Shown: positions 44,734-52,757 of the stretch, in pieces
Layout of the letters: every line of letters begins with the position of its first letter
How positions within the stretch are numbered: position 1 is the first letter of the stretch
NCBI GenBank assembly: GCA_963711255.1
Contig: CAVQDO010000001.1
Location: 1-64,000, forward strand
DNA from: GCA-2746365 sp963711255
Lineage (GTDB): Bacteria > Pseudomonadota > Gammaproteobacteria > SZUA-229
Direction of reading: 5' to 3'
DNA length: 64,000 bases
Program-made: the position numbers and the translations under genes
The notes under the pieces: generated by a model
Told to the model about the DNA's origin: nothing
What the model saw: the letters and a program-made list of their open reading frames with translations, nothing else
The model's database searches: none

Positions 44734-47472
44734 ATGATGTTGAATAAGCTGTTACTAAAAAACAAATCGATACGTTTTAAAATATTGATGTTCGCTGTAC
44801 TGGTGTTATGTATTCTGTTTGCGCAGAGTGCAAACATGCTGTTTCGATTATCAGCGGTAAATGACAATGTTGATGTCGTTGTTTATGACATACAACCTGC
44901 ACTAATGAAGTCGCGCGAGCTTGCAGAAAAAATCATGCATAGTTCAAGTGCCTTAGGTTTTTATCTGCTAACTGGTGAAACTGCTGAACAGGATAAATTT
45001 GAAGCCAGTCTATCGAGTCTGGACCAGTCAGCTTTGGATCTTGGAGAGTTAAAAGGTATCAAGGAAAATCCCGAGTATAGTGCATTGCTTGTGAATATCG
45101 AAAAACAGCTAGAACAGTTTAAAAGTTATCGGGAGCAAATGATTTCGCTTGGTGCAGATGAAACCGCCAATATGATTGCTATGGCTTATTCTGTAGACAA
45201 TGTTAATCCACTATTCAGACAGACATCGCAGCTTCTTAATCAGATGATACTTGTTGAAGAAGACGAAGATGCCAGCGAAGAGCGTAAGACATTAATCGCA
45301 GATATTGTTGATTTGCGTTACAACTGGTCAAGGTTGTTGACCGAAATGCGTTTGTTTCTTGCTTTTCGTGCTGATTCTGCACGTGACAATATGATGTTGT
45401 ATAAAAGTGTTATCGAAGAACGAATAGAAAAACTGCAGCTAAAACGCGATATTCTTAACTTTGAACAGGACGATGGCTTTGAACAGTTTCTTGGTGTTCG
45501 TACCACTTTTTATGAAAACCTTGATCAGTTGATCAAACTGCATAGTAGTGAAAAATGGCGTATGGATGCCTGGATAGTACGTACCGAACTTGCCCCATTG
45601 CTGGATAAGGTTAATGCAGATATTCAGGCTCTGATTAATAGCCTTGAAGCCTCATCAGAAACCGCGGCCAATGATGTTTCAGACGTATACGCGACAGAAA
45701 AATTCACTATCCTCGCTTTGTTGCCGCTTATTATGGGTTTGATTGTGCTGTTGAGTTGGGCGATTAATCGCAGCATTACTAATCCGATTAATCACGCAAT
45801 CGATATTGCTAATGTAATCGCTAATGGCAAGACGACCGATATCAAGCTGGAAAATGAAAAATCAGAACCAGGACAGTTATTGCTGGCATTATCGAAGATG
45901 CAGGAAAACCTGCAGCAACACCTTCGTTCAGAAAAAGAAATGGCAGATAACTATCGTGTTAAGCAGGCACTGGACAATGTTTCAGCCAATGTGATGATGG
46001 TGTCTTCGGACGGAAAAATTATTTACATCAATGATGCTCTGCAAGTGCTAATGCACAATGCTGAAAATGAGATCCGTCAGCAGTTGCCAGACTTTGATGT
46101 CGAAAATTTACTCAATACAAATATTGATCAGCTTCATCAAAGTTTTGCAAAGCACAGTGATCTGGATGACAGTTATATCGATGATATTACGCTTGGTGAT
46201 TGCTGTATGCGTATTATTGTAAACCCGATTATTGATAACAGCGGTAATCATCTCGGCACAGTTATCGAGTGGAATGATCGTACCCAGGAAATTGCCATTG
46301 AAGAAGAGATTAACAGTATTGTTAATGCATCTCTCGGCGGTGACCTGAGTCAGCGTATTGATATCAGCGGTAAAGTCGGGTTCTTTGAAATGTTGAGCCT
46401 TGGTATAAATAACCTGGTCGATGTTAGTGAACGCGTGATAAACGACACGGTGAGAATGATGAGTGCGATGGCCAAGGGTGACTTAACTCAGAGTATCGAT
46501 GCTGATTATCACGGTGCATTTGGCAAACTCAAAGATGATGCTAATACCACCATTAACAAACTTACCGAAGTGATGGGGAAAATTAACAGTGATGCAGATG
46601 CTGTACTGACAGGTTCACATGAACTCTCGCAGGGTAATAGTAATCTTTCCCTGCGTACCGAACAACAGGCCGCCAACCTCGAAGAAACCGCTTCCAGTAT
46701 GGAAGAAATGACCGCAACCGTACGCCAGAATGCAGACAATGCACGGCAGGCAAACCAGTTAGCTGCTGGTGCTCGTGAGCAGGCAGAAAAAGGCGGGGCA
46801 GTTGTTAGTAATGCGGTATCAGCTATGAGTGAAATAAGTCATTCGTCAAAACAGATTGCTGACATTATCGGTGTTATTGATGAGATTGCTTTTCAGACGA
46901 ACTTACTGGCATTGAACGCAGCAGTAGAGGCTGCCCGTGCCGGTGAACAGGGTCGCGGTTTTGCCGTGGTAGCCAGTGAAGTGCGCAACCTGGCTGGCCG
47001 TAGTGCAACTGCGGCGAAAGAAATCAAGGACCTGATTAGGGACAGCGAAATCAAGGTCGAAGAGGGATCTAAGCTGGTCGATGAATCCGGTGAGACACTG
47101 GACGAAATTATGAGTTCAGTGAAGAAAGTCAGTGATATCGTGGCCGAGATAGCTGCCGCCAGCCAGGAACAGTCAGATGGTATTGAGCAGGTTAATTTAG
47201 CCATCAACCAGATGGATGAGATGACACAGCAAAATGCCGCCCTGGTCGAAGAAGCCGCCGCTGCCAGTGAGACCATGAGTAAACAGGCGCTTAACCTGAA
47301 TGAACTGGTTAGTTTTTTCAGGACTAAAGACAGCGGTAACGTCTCGGTTGCTGAGCGTCGCTCCAGTGATCGTCCCTGGAGTGCACAAAATGCCGCCCCA
47401 AAACCAGTCAATGCTTCCACGGCGAAGCAGGCAACAGGCACTGATGATGGCGGAGCCTGGGAAGAATTCTAA
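44734..47472 (+). CDS. Methyl-accepting chemotaxis protein with helical periplasmic domain
   Basis: 912 residues from ATG 44734 (AGAGAGA upstream); an ATG at 44707 would add nine residues and lies inside the probable real end of the previous gene. Membrane helices lie near 18-40 and 332-352. The periplasmic region of about 290 residues is helical and acidic, with no family I can name surely (4HB/CHASE3-like). Intracellularly it has HAMP, PAS, a HAMP-like linker and the signalling domain with the usual tip. It ends in AWEEF, a CheR-type docking pentapeptide. The three receptors share the same internal layout and differ in their sensors. Confidence 0.92.
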   Translation: MMLNKLLLKNKSIRFKILMFAVLVLCILFAQSANMLFRLSAVNDNVDVVVYDIQPALMKSRELAEKIMHSSSALGFYLLTGETAEQDKFEASLSSLDQSALDLGELKGIKENPEYSALLVNIEKQLEQFKSYREQMISLGADETANMIAMAYSVDNVNPLFRQTSQLLNQMILVEEDEDASEERKTLIADIVDLRYNWSRLLTEMRLFLAFRADSARDNMMLYKSVIEERIEKLQLKRDILNFEQDDGFEQFLGVRTTFYENLDQLIKLHSSEKWRMDAWIVRTELAPLLDKVNADIQALINSLEASSETAANDVSDVYATEKFTILALLPLIMGLIVLLSWAINRSITNPINHAIDIANVIANGKTTDIKLENEKSEPGQLLLALSKMQENLQQHLRSEKEMADNYRVKQALDNVSANVMMVSSDGKIIYINDALQVLMHNAENEIRQQLPDFDVENLLNTNIDQLHQSFAKHSDLDDSYIDDITLGDCCMRIIVNPIIDNSGNHLGTVIEWNDRTQEIAIEEEINSIVNASLGGDLSQRIDISGKVGFFEMLSLGINNLVDVSERVINDTVRMMSAMAKGDLTQSIDADYHGAFGKLKDDANTTINKLTEVMGKINSDADAVLTGSHELSQGNSNLSLRTEQQAANLEETASSMEEMTATVRQNADNARQANQLAAGAREQAEKGGAVVSNAVSAMSEISHSSKQIADIIGVIDEIAFQTNLLALNAAVEAARAGEQGRGFAVVASEVRNLAGRSATAAKEIKDLIRDSEIKVEEGSKLVDESGETLDEIMSSVKKVSDIVAEIAAASQEQSDGIEQVNLAINQMDEMTQQNAALVEEAAAASETMSKQALNLNELVSFFRTKDSGNVSVAERRSSDRPWSAQNAAPKPVNASTAKQATGTDDGGAWEEF

Positions 47473-47481
47473 CGATATGAC

Positions 47482-47520
47482 TTGTATTAGTCTGCGCTTA
47501 TATGCTGCTGGCTAATACAA
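47482..47520 (+). terminator. Stem-loop after the third MCP gene
   Basis: TTGTATTAG at 47482-47490 pairs exactly with CTAATACAA at 47512-47520 around a 21-base loop, 9 bases after the stop. No strong T-run follows. It may be a 3'-protecting or processing hairpin that splits the che cluster into two expression levels. Confidence 0.35.
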
Positions 47521-47658
47521 AGCTTTACTTAACTAATTTAAGAATTTACCCATTTGTCCGATATGAACAGTAAGGGCATTGCCCCAGACGATGATATTAA
47601 AAGAACTATAGCCGATAACCGACCATTTCTTAGTAGATGGATAGATGTGAATATATAG

Positions 47659-47985
47659 ATGAACGCTAAAAATAAAAAAACGATCAATAAAAACAATAAA
47701 AAAGTCAGCAAGATAACGCTAGCTACACATCAGGATATCTCGGTAATTAACAAGCTGTATGGGCGCTTGAAAAAATGTGCCGACAGACAGGTAGATGTAA
47801 ACATAGATTGCACAAATGTAGAAACTATTGATGTTTCAACGTTGCAGCTACTACTATCTTTTTCACGAAAAATAAGAAGTCATAATAACGCACTCAACTG
47901 GCATGCTCCTACACAGGCAATAGTAAATACTGCGAGAATAATTGGCGTGGAGAAAGAGCTTATTCAGTTAGAACAGACTGAATAA
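47659..47985 (+). CDS. STAS-domain protein of the chemotaxis cluster
   Basis: 108 residues. After a basic Asn/Lys-rich N-terminus, residues 20-105 fit the STAS fold of anti-anti-sigma factors: VDVNIDCTNVETIDVSTLQLLLSF has the strand-loop-helix with S60/T61 at the position of the phosphorylatable serine in SpoIIAA, and a C-terminal helix follows (NTARIIGVEKELI). Its job is unknown. Its place between the MCPs and cheR suggests a role in signalling or array assembly rather than sigma-factor control. Codon use looks like that of its neighbours. Confidence 0.75.
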   Translation: MNAKNKKTINKNNKKVSKITLATHQDISVINKLYGRLKKCADRQVDVNIDCTNVETIDVSTLQLLLSFSRKIRSHNNALNWHAPTQAIVNTARIIGVEKELIQLEQTE

Positions 47986-48025
47986 TAATTGCTCAGGTAC
48001 GTGGTTATGATAGTGCTCTCAAGTA

Positions 48026-48565
48026 ATGAAAAATAAGAGAAAAGGACAGGCAGTCGCAGTCGGGACAGCTGAAATGGAGCAGACACTGAATCTGTCAGCT
48101 TCTCAAATTGAGATAGCTCTTAAAGAATCTGATCGATCTGTGACCGAGCTGATTTCCGCAATAACTTCCATGGCCTGTTGTGTGCAGAGTATTGGCGAGA
48201 ATATTGAAGTACTGCGACAGATGCCGAATTCGGGTGAAGTCGCTGATGCAATAGCTGATAAATGTCGGCGAGCGGATGCTGATATGTGTCAGGTTGTCAC
48301 TGCTATTCAGTTTTATGATCGTCTGTCACAGCGCTTTATGCATATTCACGAAAACCTGCATGATGCAGCAGTGGTGTTAAAGGAACCTGCTTCTTTAGGT
48401 GTCAGTAAATTGCAGAGACAGCATGAAAAAGTACGTTCGGTGTATTCACTAGAACAACAACAGAATATGCAGCATTCAGAAAAAAATGAATTTACTGCGA
48501 GTAAAACAGACCGGCAGCTAGAGCAGGGTAAAGCGGAAGTTTTTGGAGACATTGAATTGTTTTAG
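48026..48565 (+). CDS. Helical protein with CheZ-like D-x3-Q motif, candidate CheY-P phosphatase
   Basis: 179 residues, predicted mostly helical (about 15-120), then a polar linker and a short conserved-looking tail. TAIQFYDRLSQRF at 92-104 resembles the CheZ active segment (DFQDLTGQ): F-x-D-x-x-[SG]-Q, with D98 and Q102 at the same spacing as the two CheZ catalytic residues. CheZ also has a C-terminal peptide that binds CheY; here the protein ends in VFGDIELF after a linker, as such a peptide would. It is not recognisable as CheZ by overall sequence and I know no characterised member. Its stop overlaps the GTG at 48565 upstream of cheR. The phosphatase role is inference. Confidence 0.6.
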   Translation: MKNKRKGQAVAVGTAEMEQTLNLSASQIEIALKESDRSVTELISAITSMACCVQSIGENIEVLRQMPNSGEVADAIADKCRRADADMCQVVTAIQFYDRLSQRFMHIHENLHDAAVVLKEPASLGVSKLQRQHEKVRSVYSLEQQQNMQHSEKNEFTASKTDRQLEQGKAEVFGDIELF

Positions 48566-48573
48566 TGATTTTT

Positions 48574-49443
48574 ATGAGTTGTGCAGTACCTACCGATTTA
48601 AAACTTCAAATGAAAGATCAGACGTTCGAGTTCTCGACCGCTGACTTCAATGCTTTGCGTGAGCTGGTTAGTATTCATACTGGTATTAGTTTGTCTGACA
48701 AGAAAAGTGAGCTGGTATATGGCCGTCTTTCGAAACGTCTGCGCGCACTTGGGCTGACCAGTTTTAGTGACTATTGTAATTTGATGAAAAGTAGTCCAGG
48801 TGAAGAGCTTGAACATTTCACAAATGCGATTACAACTAACCTGACATCGTTTTTTAGAGAAGCACATCATTTTGACTACCTGAAAGATACTGTCGTACCC
48901 TTATTGCTGGAACGCTATTCTAAAACACAACGTTTGCGTATCTGGTCCGCAGGTTGTTCAACTGGTGAAGAACCTTATTCGTTAGCGATGATATTACGTG
49001 AAGCTGTTCCTGATATCGATAATATGGATATTCGTATTCTAGCCAGTGACCTCGATACGAATGTTGTACAAACGGCTGCTCAGGGAATATACCAGGAAAA
49101 AAGAATTGAAGGCCTGGATGAACGCCGCTGTCAGCGATGGTTTAAACGAGGCAGGGGTGTACATAGTGGCAAGGTAAAAGTAGAACCGGATTTGCAGAGA
49201 CTGATAGCATTCAGGCAATTAAACCTGATGAAAGACTGGCCCATGCAGAATAATTTTGACGTTATATTTTGCCGTAATGTCGTTATCTATTTTGACAAAC
49301 CTACGCAGAGAACATTGTTTGACAGATTTGCCAATGTATTAGTGCCAGATAGTCACCTGTTTATTGGGCATTCTGAAACTTTAAGTAATATTAGTGACAG
49401 GTTTGAACTAATTGATAAAACCGTTTACCGGAAAATCAGTTAA
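48574..49443 (+). CDS. cheR: Chemotaxis protein methyltransferase CheR
   Basis: 289 residues from ATG 48574; a GTG at 48565 overlaps the previous stop and is the alternative. The N-terminal helical domain (about 15-90) is followed by the SAM-binding WSAGCSTGEEPYSLAM and the ILASDLDTNVV block. NVVIYFDKPTQRTLF and LFIGHSETL complete the catalytic domain. It methylates glutamates on receptors. The beta-subdomain that binds NWETF-type receptor tails should lie at about 170-195, which fits the xWEEF tails of the MCPs here. Confidence 0.95.
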   Translation: MSCAVPTDLKLQMKDQTFEFSTADFNALRELVSIHTGISLSDKKSELVYGRLSKRLRALGLTSFSDYCNLMKSSPGEELEHFTNAITTNLTSFFREAHHFDYLKDTVVPLLLERYSKTQRLRIWSAGCSTGEEPYSLAMILREAVPDIDNMDIRILASDLDTNVVQTAAQGIYQEKRIEGLDERRCQRWFKRGRGVHSGKVKVEPDLQRLIAFRQLNLMKDWPMQNNFDVIFCRNVVIYFDKPTQRTLFDRFANVLVPDSHLFIGHSETLSNISDRFELIDKTVYRKIS

Positions 49444-50096
49444 TGTGCACGGTAAATAGGTTAGATTCTTCATTCCCCCGTCCGGAACGTGAGCCTGCAT
49501 TACCAGGATTTGAGCACATCAAGCACTATTGGGATAACAAACACGAGTCATATACCGCAAGGATTATGCCAGGTGAGTTTTTCGTTTCCACCACTAATGA
49601 AATGATTGCGACCGTTTTAGGATCGTGTGTGTCTGCATGTATACGCGATGTGAAATCCGGTGTTGGTGGTATGAATCATTTTATGTTGCCTGAGGGTGAA
49701 AAATGCCCGTCTAGCGGTGCCTGCTTAAGTACCTCGGCACGGTATGGTACTTATGCTATGGAACAAATGATTAATACAATCCTTTCTCATGGTGGTCGGC
49801 GCGAACGCCTCGAAATCAAGTTGTTTGGTGGCGGTAAAGTTTTGCAGTCCATGACCGATATAGGTAACAGGAATATACAGTTTGTTCGTGATTACCTGCG
49901 AATGGAAGCACTCATGGTGGCTTCGGAAGATCTTGGTGGGACACATCCGAGGAAGGTTTTATATTTCCCTGCAAGTGGTCGAGTTTTAATGCGCAAGTTA
50001 CCAATATCGCAGGATGAGAGTGTTTGTCAGCGTGAATTGCAGTACCAGAGTTCACTAATAGAAAAACCTATAGCTGGCGAAATTGATTTGTTTTAA
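49443..50096 (+). CDS. cheD: Chemoreceptor glutamine deamidase CheD
   Basis: 217 residues. ATVLGSCVSACIRD carries the catalytic cysteine and GGMNHFMLPEG the histidine; the Thr of the triad is expected in the STSARYGTYAME region. It deamidates receptor glutamines and in some species works with CheC. The start overlaps the cheR stop by one base. It ends in AGEIDLF, close to the DIELF end of the 179-residue protein two genes upstream. A partner of CheC/CheX type may be the gene at 51732. Confidence 0.94.
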   Translation: MCTVNRLDSSFPRPEREPALPGFEHIKHYWDNKHESYTARIMPGEFFVSTTNEMIATVLGSCVSACIRDVKSGVGGMNHFMLPEGEKCPSSGACLSTSARYGTYAMEQMINTILSHGGRRERLEIKLFGGGKVLQSMTDIGNRNIQFVRDYLRMEALMVASEDLGGTHPRKVLYFPASGRVLMRKLPISQDESVCQRELQYQSSLIEKPIAGEIDLF

Positions 50097-50117
50097 ATGA
50101 ATAATAAGGAATAGATT

Positions 50118-50168
50118 ATGCCTACAGTGTATGTAGTCGGTTTAATAATGCAGCAAGGTGAGCTATGA
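50118..50168 (+). CDS. 16-codon leader ORF coupled to cheB
   Basis: ATG at 50118 has a good AAGGA seven bases upstream and opens a 16-residue frame (MPTVYVVGLIMQQGEL). Its TGA overlaps the cheB ATG as ATGA at 50165-50168. Position and ribosome-binding site suggest translational coupling rather than a functional peptide. It is short, so chance cannot be excluded. Confidence 0.4.
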   Translation: MPTVYVVGLIMQQGEL

Positions 50169-51265
50169 GTAAAGTAATTCGAGTGTTGATAGTTGATGAT
50201 TCAGCACTTGTACGAAAAATGCTTAAAGAGATGCTATCACTCGACCCGGAGCTTGAGGTTGTAGGTACTGCATCAGATCCATATGTTGCAAGGGATAAAA
50301 TAAAGAAACTTAAGCCAGATGTTTTGACGCTAGATGTCGAAATGCCAAAGATGGATGGTATTTCGTTTCTTGCGAATTTGATGCGTCTTCATCCTTTACC
50401 TGTAGTAATGGTATCAAGTCTTACTGTAAAAGGTGCTGATGTTATTTTGCAGGCACTCGAATTAGGGGCTGTAGATTATGTAACCAAGCCAAAAATAGAC
50501 CTGGCATATGGTCTTGAGCAGTACGCTGAAGAGATAATTTCTAAATTGAAAGTGGCGGCTAATACCAGGGTGCGTGCTATTTCAAATAATTTGCCAAAAG
50601 ATAAGGTGAAAGTTACAGATAAATTAAATGCTGATGCTGTTATAAGTAAACAGCATGGTATTAAACATTACTCAACGACCGAATCGATCATAGTAATTGG
50701 TGCATCGACTGGCGGCACTGAAGCCATTAAAGAAATACTGCTCGAGATGCCAGCGAGTGCACCAGGTACAGTAATAACACAGCATATACCAGCCGCTTTT
50801 AGTGCGTCATTTGCAGCACGATTAGACAGGGCCTGTAAGATGAAAGTATGTGAAGCGAAAGATGGTCAACAGATAATACCGGGGCATGTATATATAGCGC
50901 CCGGTGACAGGCATCTGCTTGTGGTTAGGGATGGCGCACGTTATCACTGTAAGTTAAGTGATGGTGAGATGGTCAACAGGCATAAGCCGGCTGTTGACGT
51001 GTTGTTCAGGTCTGCAGCACAAAGTGCAGGCATAAACGCTATCGGCGTTTTATTAACAGGAATGGGAGACGATGGTGCCCAGGGACTCAAAGAGTTGCAA
51101 CAGTCAGGTGCCGCGACAATTGCCCAGGATCAGGATAGTAGCGTTGTTTGGGGTATGCCGGGAGCTGCAGTCAAGCTAGGTGCTGCTGATAGAGTGCTGC
51201 CATTAAATATGATTGCCGGTGAGCTGGTAGCATACAGTCGTGATGAGAAAAAGTATGGAACATAA
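50165..51265 (+). CDS. cheB: Chemotaxis protein-glutamate methylesterase CheB
   Basis: 366 residues. The receiver domain (1 to about 120) has phosphoacceptor D57 in VLTLDVEMPKMDG. A linker of about 55 residues precedes the methylesterase domain, with the catalytic Ser in IGASTGGTEA, His in TQHIPAAFS and Asp in LTGMGDDGAQGL. CheB demethylates receptors when phosphorylated by CheA, giving adaptation together with CheR. CAAGGTGA precedes the ATG, which overlaps a short leader ORF. Confidence 0.96.
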   Translation: MSKVIRVLIVDDSALVRKMLKEMLSLDPELEVVGTASDPYVARDKIKKLKPDVLTLDVEMPKMDGISFLANLMRLHPLPVVMVSSLTVKGADVILQALELGAVDYVTKPKIDLAYGLEQYAEEIISKLKVAANTRVRAISNNLPKDKVKVTDKLNADAVISKQHGIKHYSTTESIIVIGASTGGTEAIKEILLEMPASAPGTVITQHIPAAFSASFAARLDRACKMKVCEAKDGQQIIPGHVYIAPGDRHLLVVRDGARYHCKLSDGEMVNRHKPAVDVLFRSAAQSAGINAIGVLLTGMGDDGAQGLKELQQSGAATIAQDQDSSVVWGMPGAAVKLGAADRVLPLNMIAGELVAYSRDEKKYGT

Positions 51266-51320
51266 ATTTTTTTGACAACAGAACTCTACTAATAGAGTTA
51301 CAACAACAGAGGTAAGAGAG

Positions 51321-51683
51321 ATGAATATACTTGTAGTCGATGATAGCCTGGCAATGAGGCTGATTGTTATGAAAACACTGCGTGAGGCGGGATATGAAGG
51401 CCATGATATTGAACAGGCAGAAGACGGCGTTAAAGCGCTTGAGCAGATAAAATCAAAAGCACCTGATTTAATTTTATGTGACTGGAATATGCCTAATATG
51501 ACAGGGCCTGAATTACTGCAGGTACTTACTGATGATGGTATAAAACCAACTTTCGGTTTTGTTACAACAGAAGCAACCTCTGAAATGCTGGCCAAGGCCA
51601 GTGACCTGGGTGCTGATTTTCTAATAGCAAAGCCTTTTACTCCTGAATCGTTTCAGAAAAAACTTGATAAATATATAAACTAA
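51321..51683 (+). CDS. Second CheY-like single-domain response regulator
   Basis: 120 residues, a receiver domain only: VVDDSLAMRL, phosphoacceptor D54 in ILCDWNMPNMTG, FVTTEA and AKPFTPESF. Its sequence differs clearly from the first CheY of the cluster. It may be the motor-binding CheY, a phosphate sink, or the partner of the next gene. AGAGGTAAGAGAG is its ribosome-binding site. It follows cheB by 55 bp, where a small AACTCT/AGAGTT hairpin lies. Confidence 0.92.
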   Translation: MNILVVDDSLAMRLIVMKTLREAGYEGHDIEQAEDGVKALEQIKSKAPDLILCDWNMPNMTGPELLQVLTDDGIKPTFGFVTTEATSEMLAKASDLGADFLIAKPFTPESFQKKLDKYIN

Positions 51684-51731
51684 TACAGTTTCTATGCTTT
51701 TAGAAAAAACTGCTAAATCTGAGGAATGATC

Positions 51732-52214
51732 ATGCCAAATACATACCCTGTGCCAAAAGAAAAAGACGTGCTCGACATATTATCCATGCTGTATGGAGGT
51801 GACGTAGAGCTGGGTTCAGTTGATCCAGTTCCTATTGAAAACAAAGACAGTATGGTTGCTGTTTATATTAACGATAATAATGAGCCATCAACAGCATGTG
51901 TTTGTAATTTTAATTTTGCTGCATTTGCTAGTTCAGCGCTAACCAAAATACCTGTTGGTGGAGCAGAGGATGCGGCAGAAACTGGTGATTTCTCTGCAAT
52001 GATGCTGTCGAACCTGCATGAGGTAATGAATATTTGCTCGCGTGTGTTTATGAATGATAGTAGCCCACATATTAAGCTGGATACTGTCTATAAAAATCTG
52101 GACGATGCACCTGAAACCGTTAAAGCCCTGTTTGGCAGCACAGGTGAACGAAGTGATTTTACTGTGACTATCCCTAACTATGGTGATGGTACAATCTCAT
52201 TCCTGTCATCATGA
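51732..52214 (+). CDS. CheC/CheX-like protein, candidate CheY-P phosphatase
   Basis: 160 residues from ATG 51732 (GAGGA at 51721-51725; an ATG at 51726 is too close to that site). SNLHEVMNICSRVF contains S93, E97 and N100 in the S/D-x3-E-x2-N order of the CheC/CheX/FliY phosphatase centre. A proline follows sooner than in the consensus and overall similarity is weak, so this is a motif-level call. The alternating strands and helices fit a small alpha/beta fold. It directly follows a CheY-like gene and ends the cluster. If real, it would dephosphorylate that regulator. Confidence 0.5.
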   Translation: MPNTYPVPKEKDVLDILSMLYGGDVELGSVDPVPIENKDSMVAVYINDNNEPSTACVCNFNFAAFASSALTKIPVGGAEDAAETGDFSAMMLSNLHEVMNICSRVFMNDSSPHIKLDTVYKNLDDAPETVKALFGSTGERSDFTVTIPNYGDGTISFLSS

Positions 52215-52260
52215 AAGGCTTTGTAATAATAGCCTAAGCATTATCCCCGGGTTATGTCTT

Positions 52261-52747
52261 TTATCTGGCGTTGTAGCTTACCCGGTATATTGCATCAGTA
52301 TAATCATCTGAAATGAGGATGGAGCCGTTAGGCAGATTCAAAATGTCCACTGGTCTCCCAGGCTGAGTCGTCAGGAAGATTAGCTATAATGACAACAGGC
52401 TCCGGTGGGTTTTCTAGACTATTTTAAATATCGTCATATTTCAATATCCTGTTAACTGCGGAAACGTATAGAGCGCCGTTTTAGAAAGCAACACCACTGG
52501 GCATGTTGAAGTTGTCATCAATTAAGAAATGCCTGTCAGCCTTACCATCTTTGTTGTTATCGATAATGGCGTATACTTTTCCTTCGTTACGTGTGCCTGA
52601 AAAAACAGTGCCATTATCACCGAGTGTCATTTGCCTGGCTTTGACGACGTTACTTGCGAAAATTTCAATGCTGAACCCTTCTTGTAGCTGTAACCTGTCG
52701 AGGTTTATTTGTGATGAGAGTAATAAGGTGGTCAGGATTAGATTCAT
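52261..52747 (-). pseudogene. Internally deleted PQQ-dependent sugar (sorbosone) dehydrogenase-like gene
   Basis: From ATG 52747 a signal peptide (MNLILTTLLLSSQ) leads into LQEGFSIEIFASNVVKARQM, GTRNEGKVYAIIDNNKDG and NMPSGVAF, the N-terminus of soluble PQQ-type sugar dehydrogenases. A frameshift follows, with NGALYVSAVNRILKYDD, then PPEPVVIIANLPDD. After a gap the family's C-terminal LPNGSILISDDYTDAIYRV is found in yet another frame, ending at 52261. About two thirds of the middle of the gene is missing. It is clearly dead. Confidence 0.75.
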
Positions 52748-52757
52748 TTTTCTTCTG

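Noticed and set aside
47592..47618. GCCGATAA at 47611-47618 as a second FliA promoter before the STAS gene
   Set aside because: The -10 is perfect, but the bases at the -35 position (TGATATTA) do not match TAAAGTTT at an 11-base spacing.
48535..50096. IELF / IDLF tails as DNA polymerase clamp-binding motifs
   Set aside because: The leading Gln of the clamp motif is missing and the proteins are chemotaxis components, so a signalling partner is more sensible.
51280..51300. AACTCT-ACTAAT-AGAGTT hairpin between cheB and the second CheY gene as a terminator
   Set aside because: Six weak base pairs and no T-run; the next gene's ribosome-binding site is close, so read-through is more likely.
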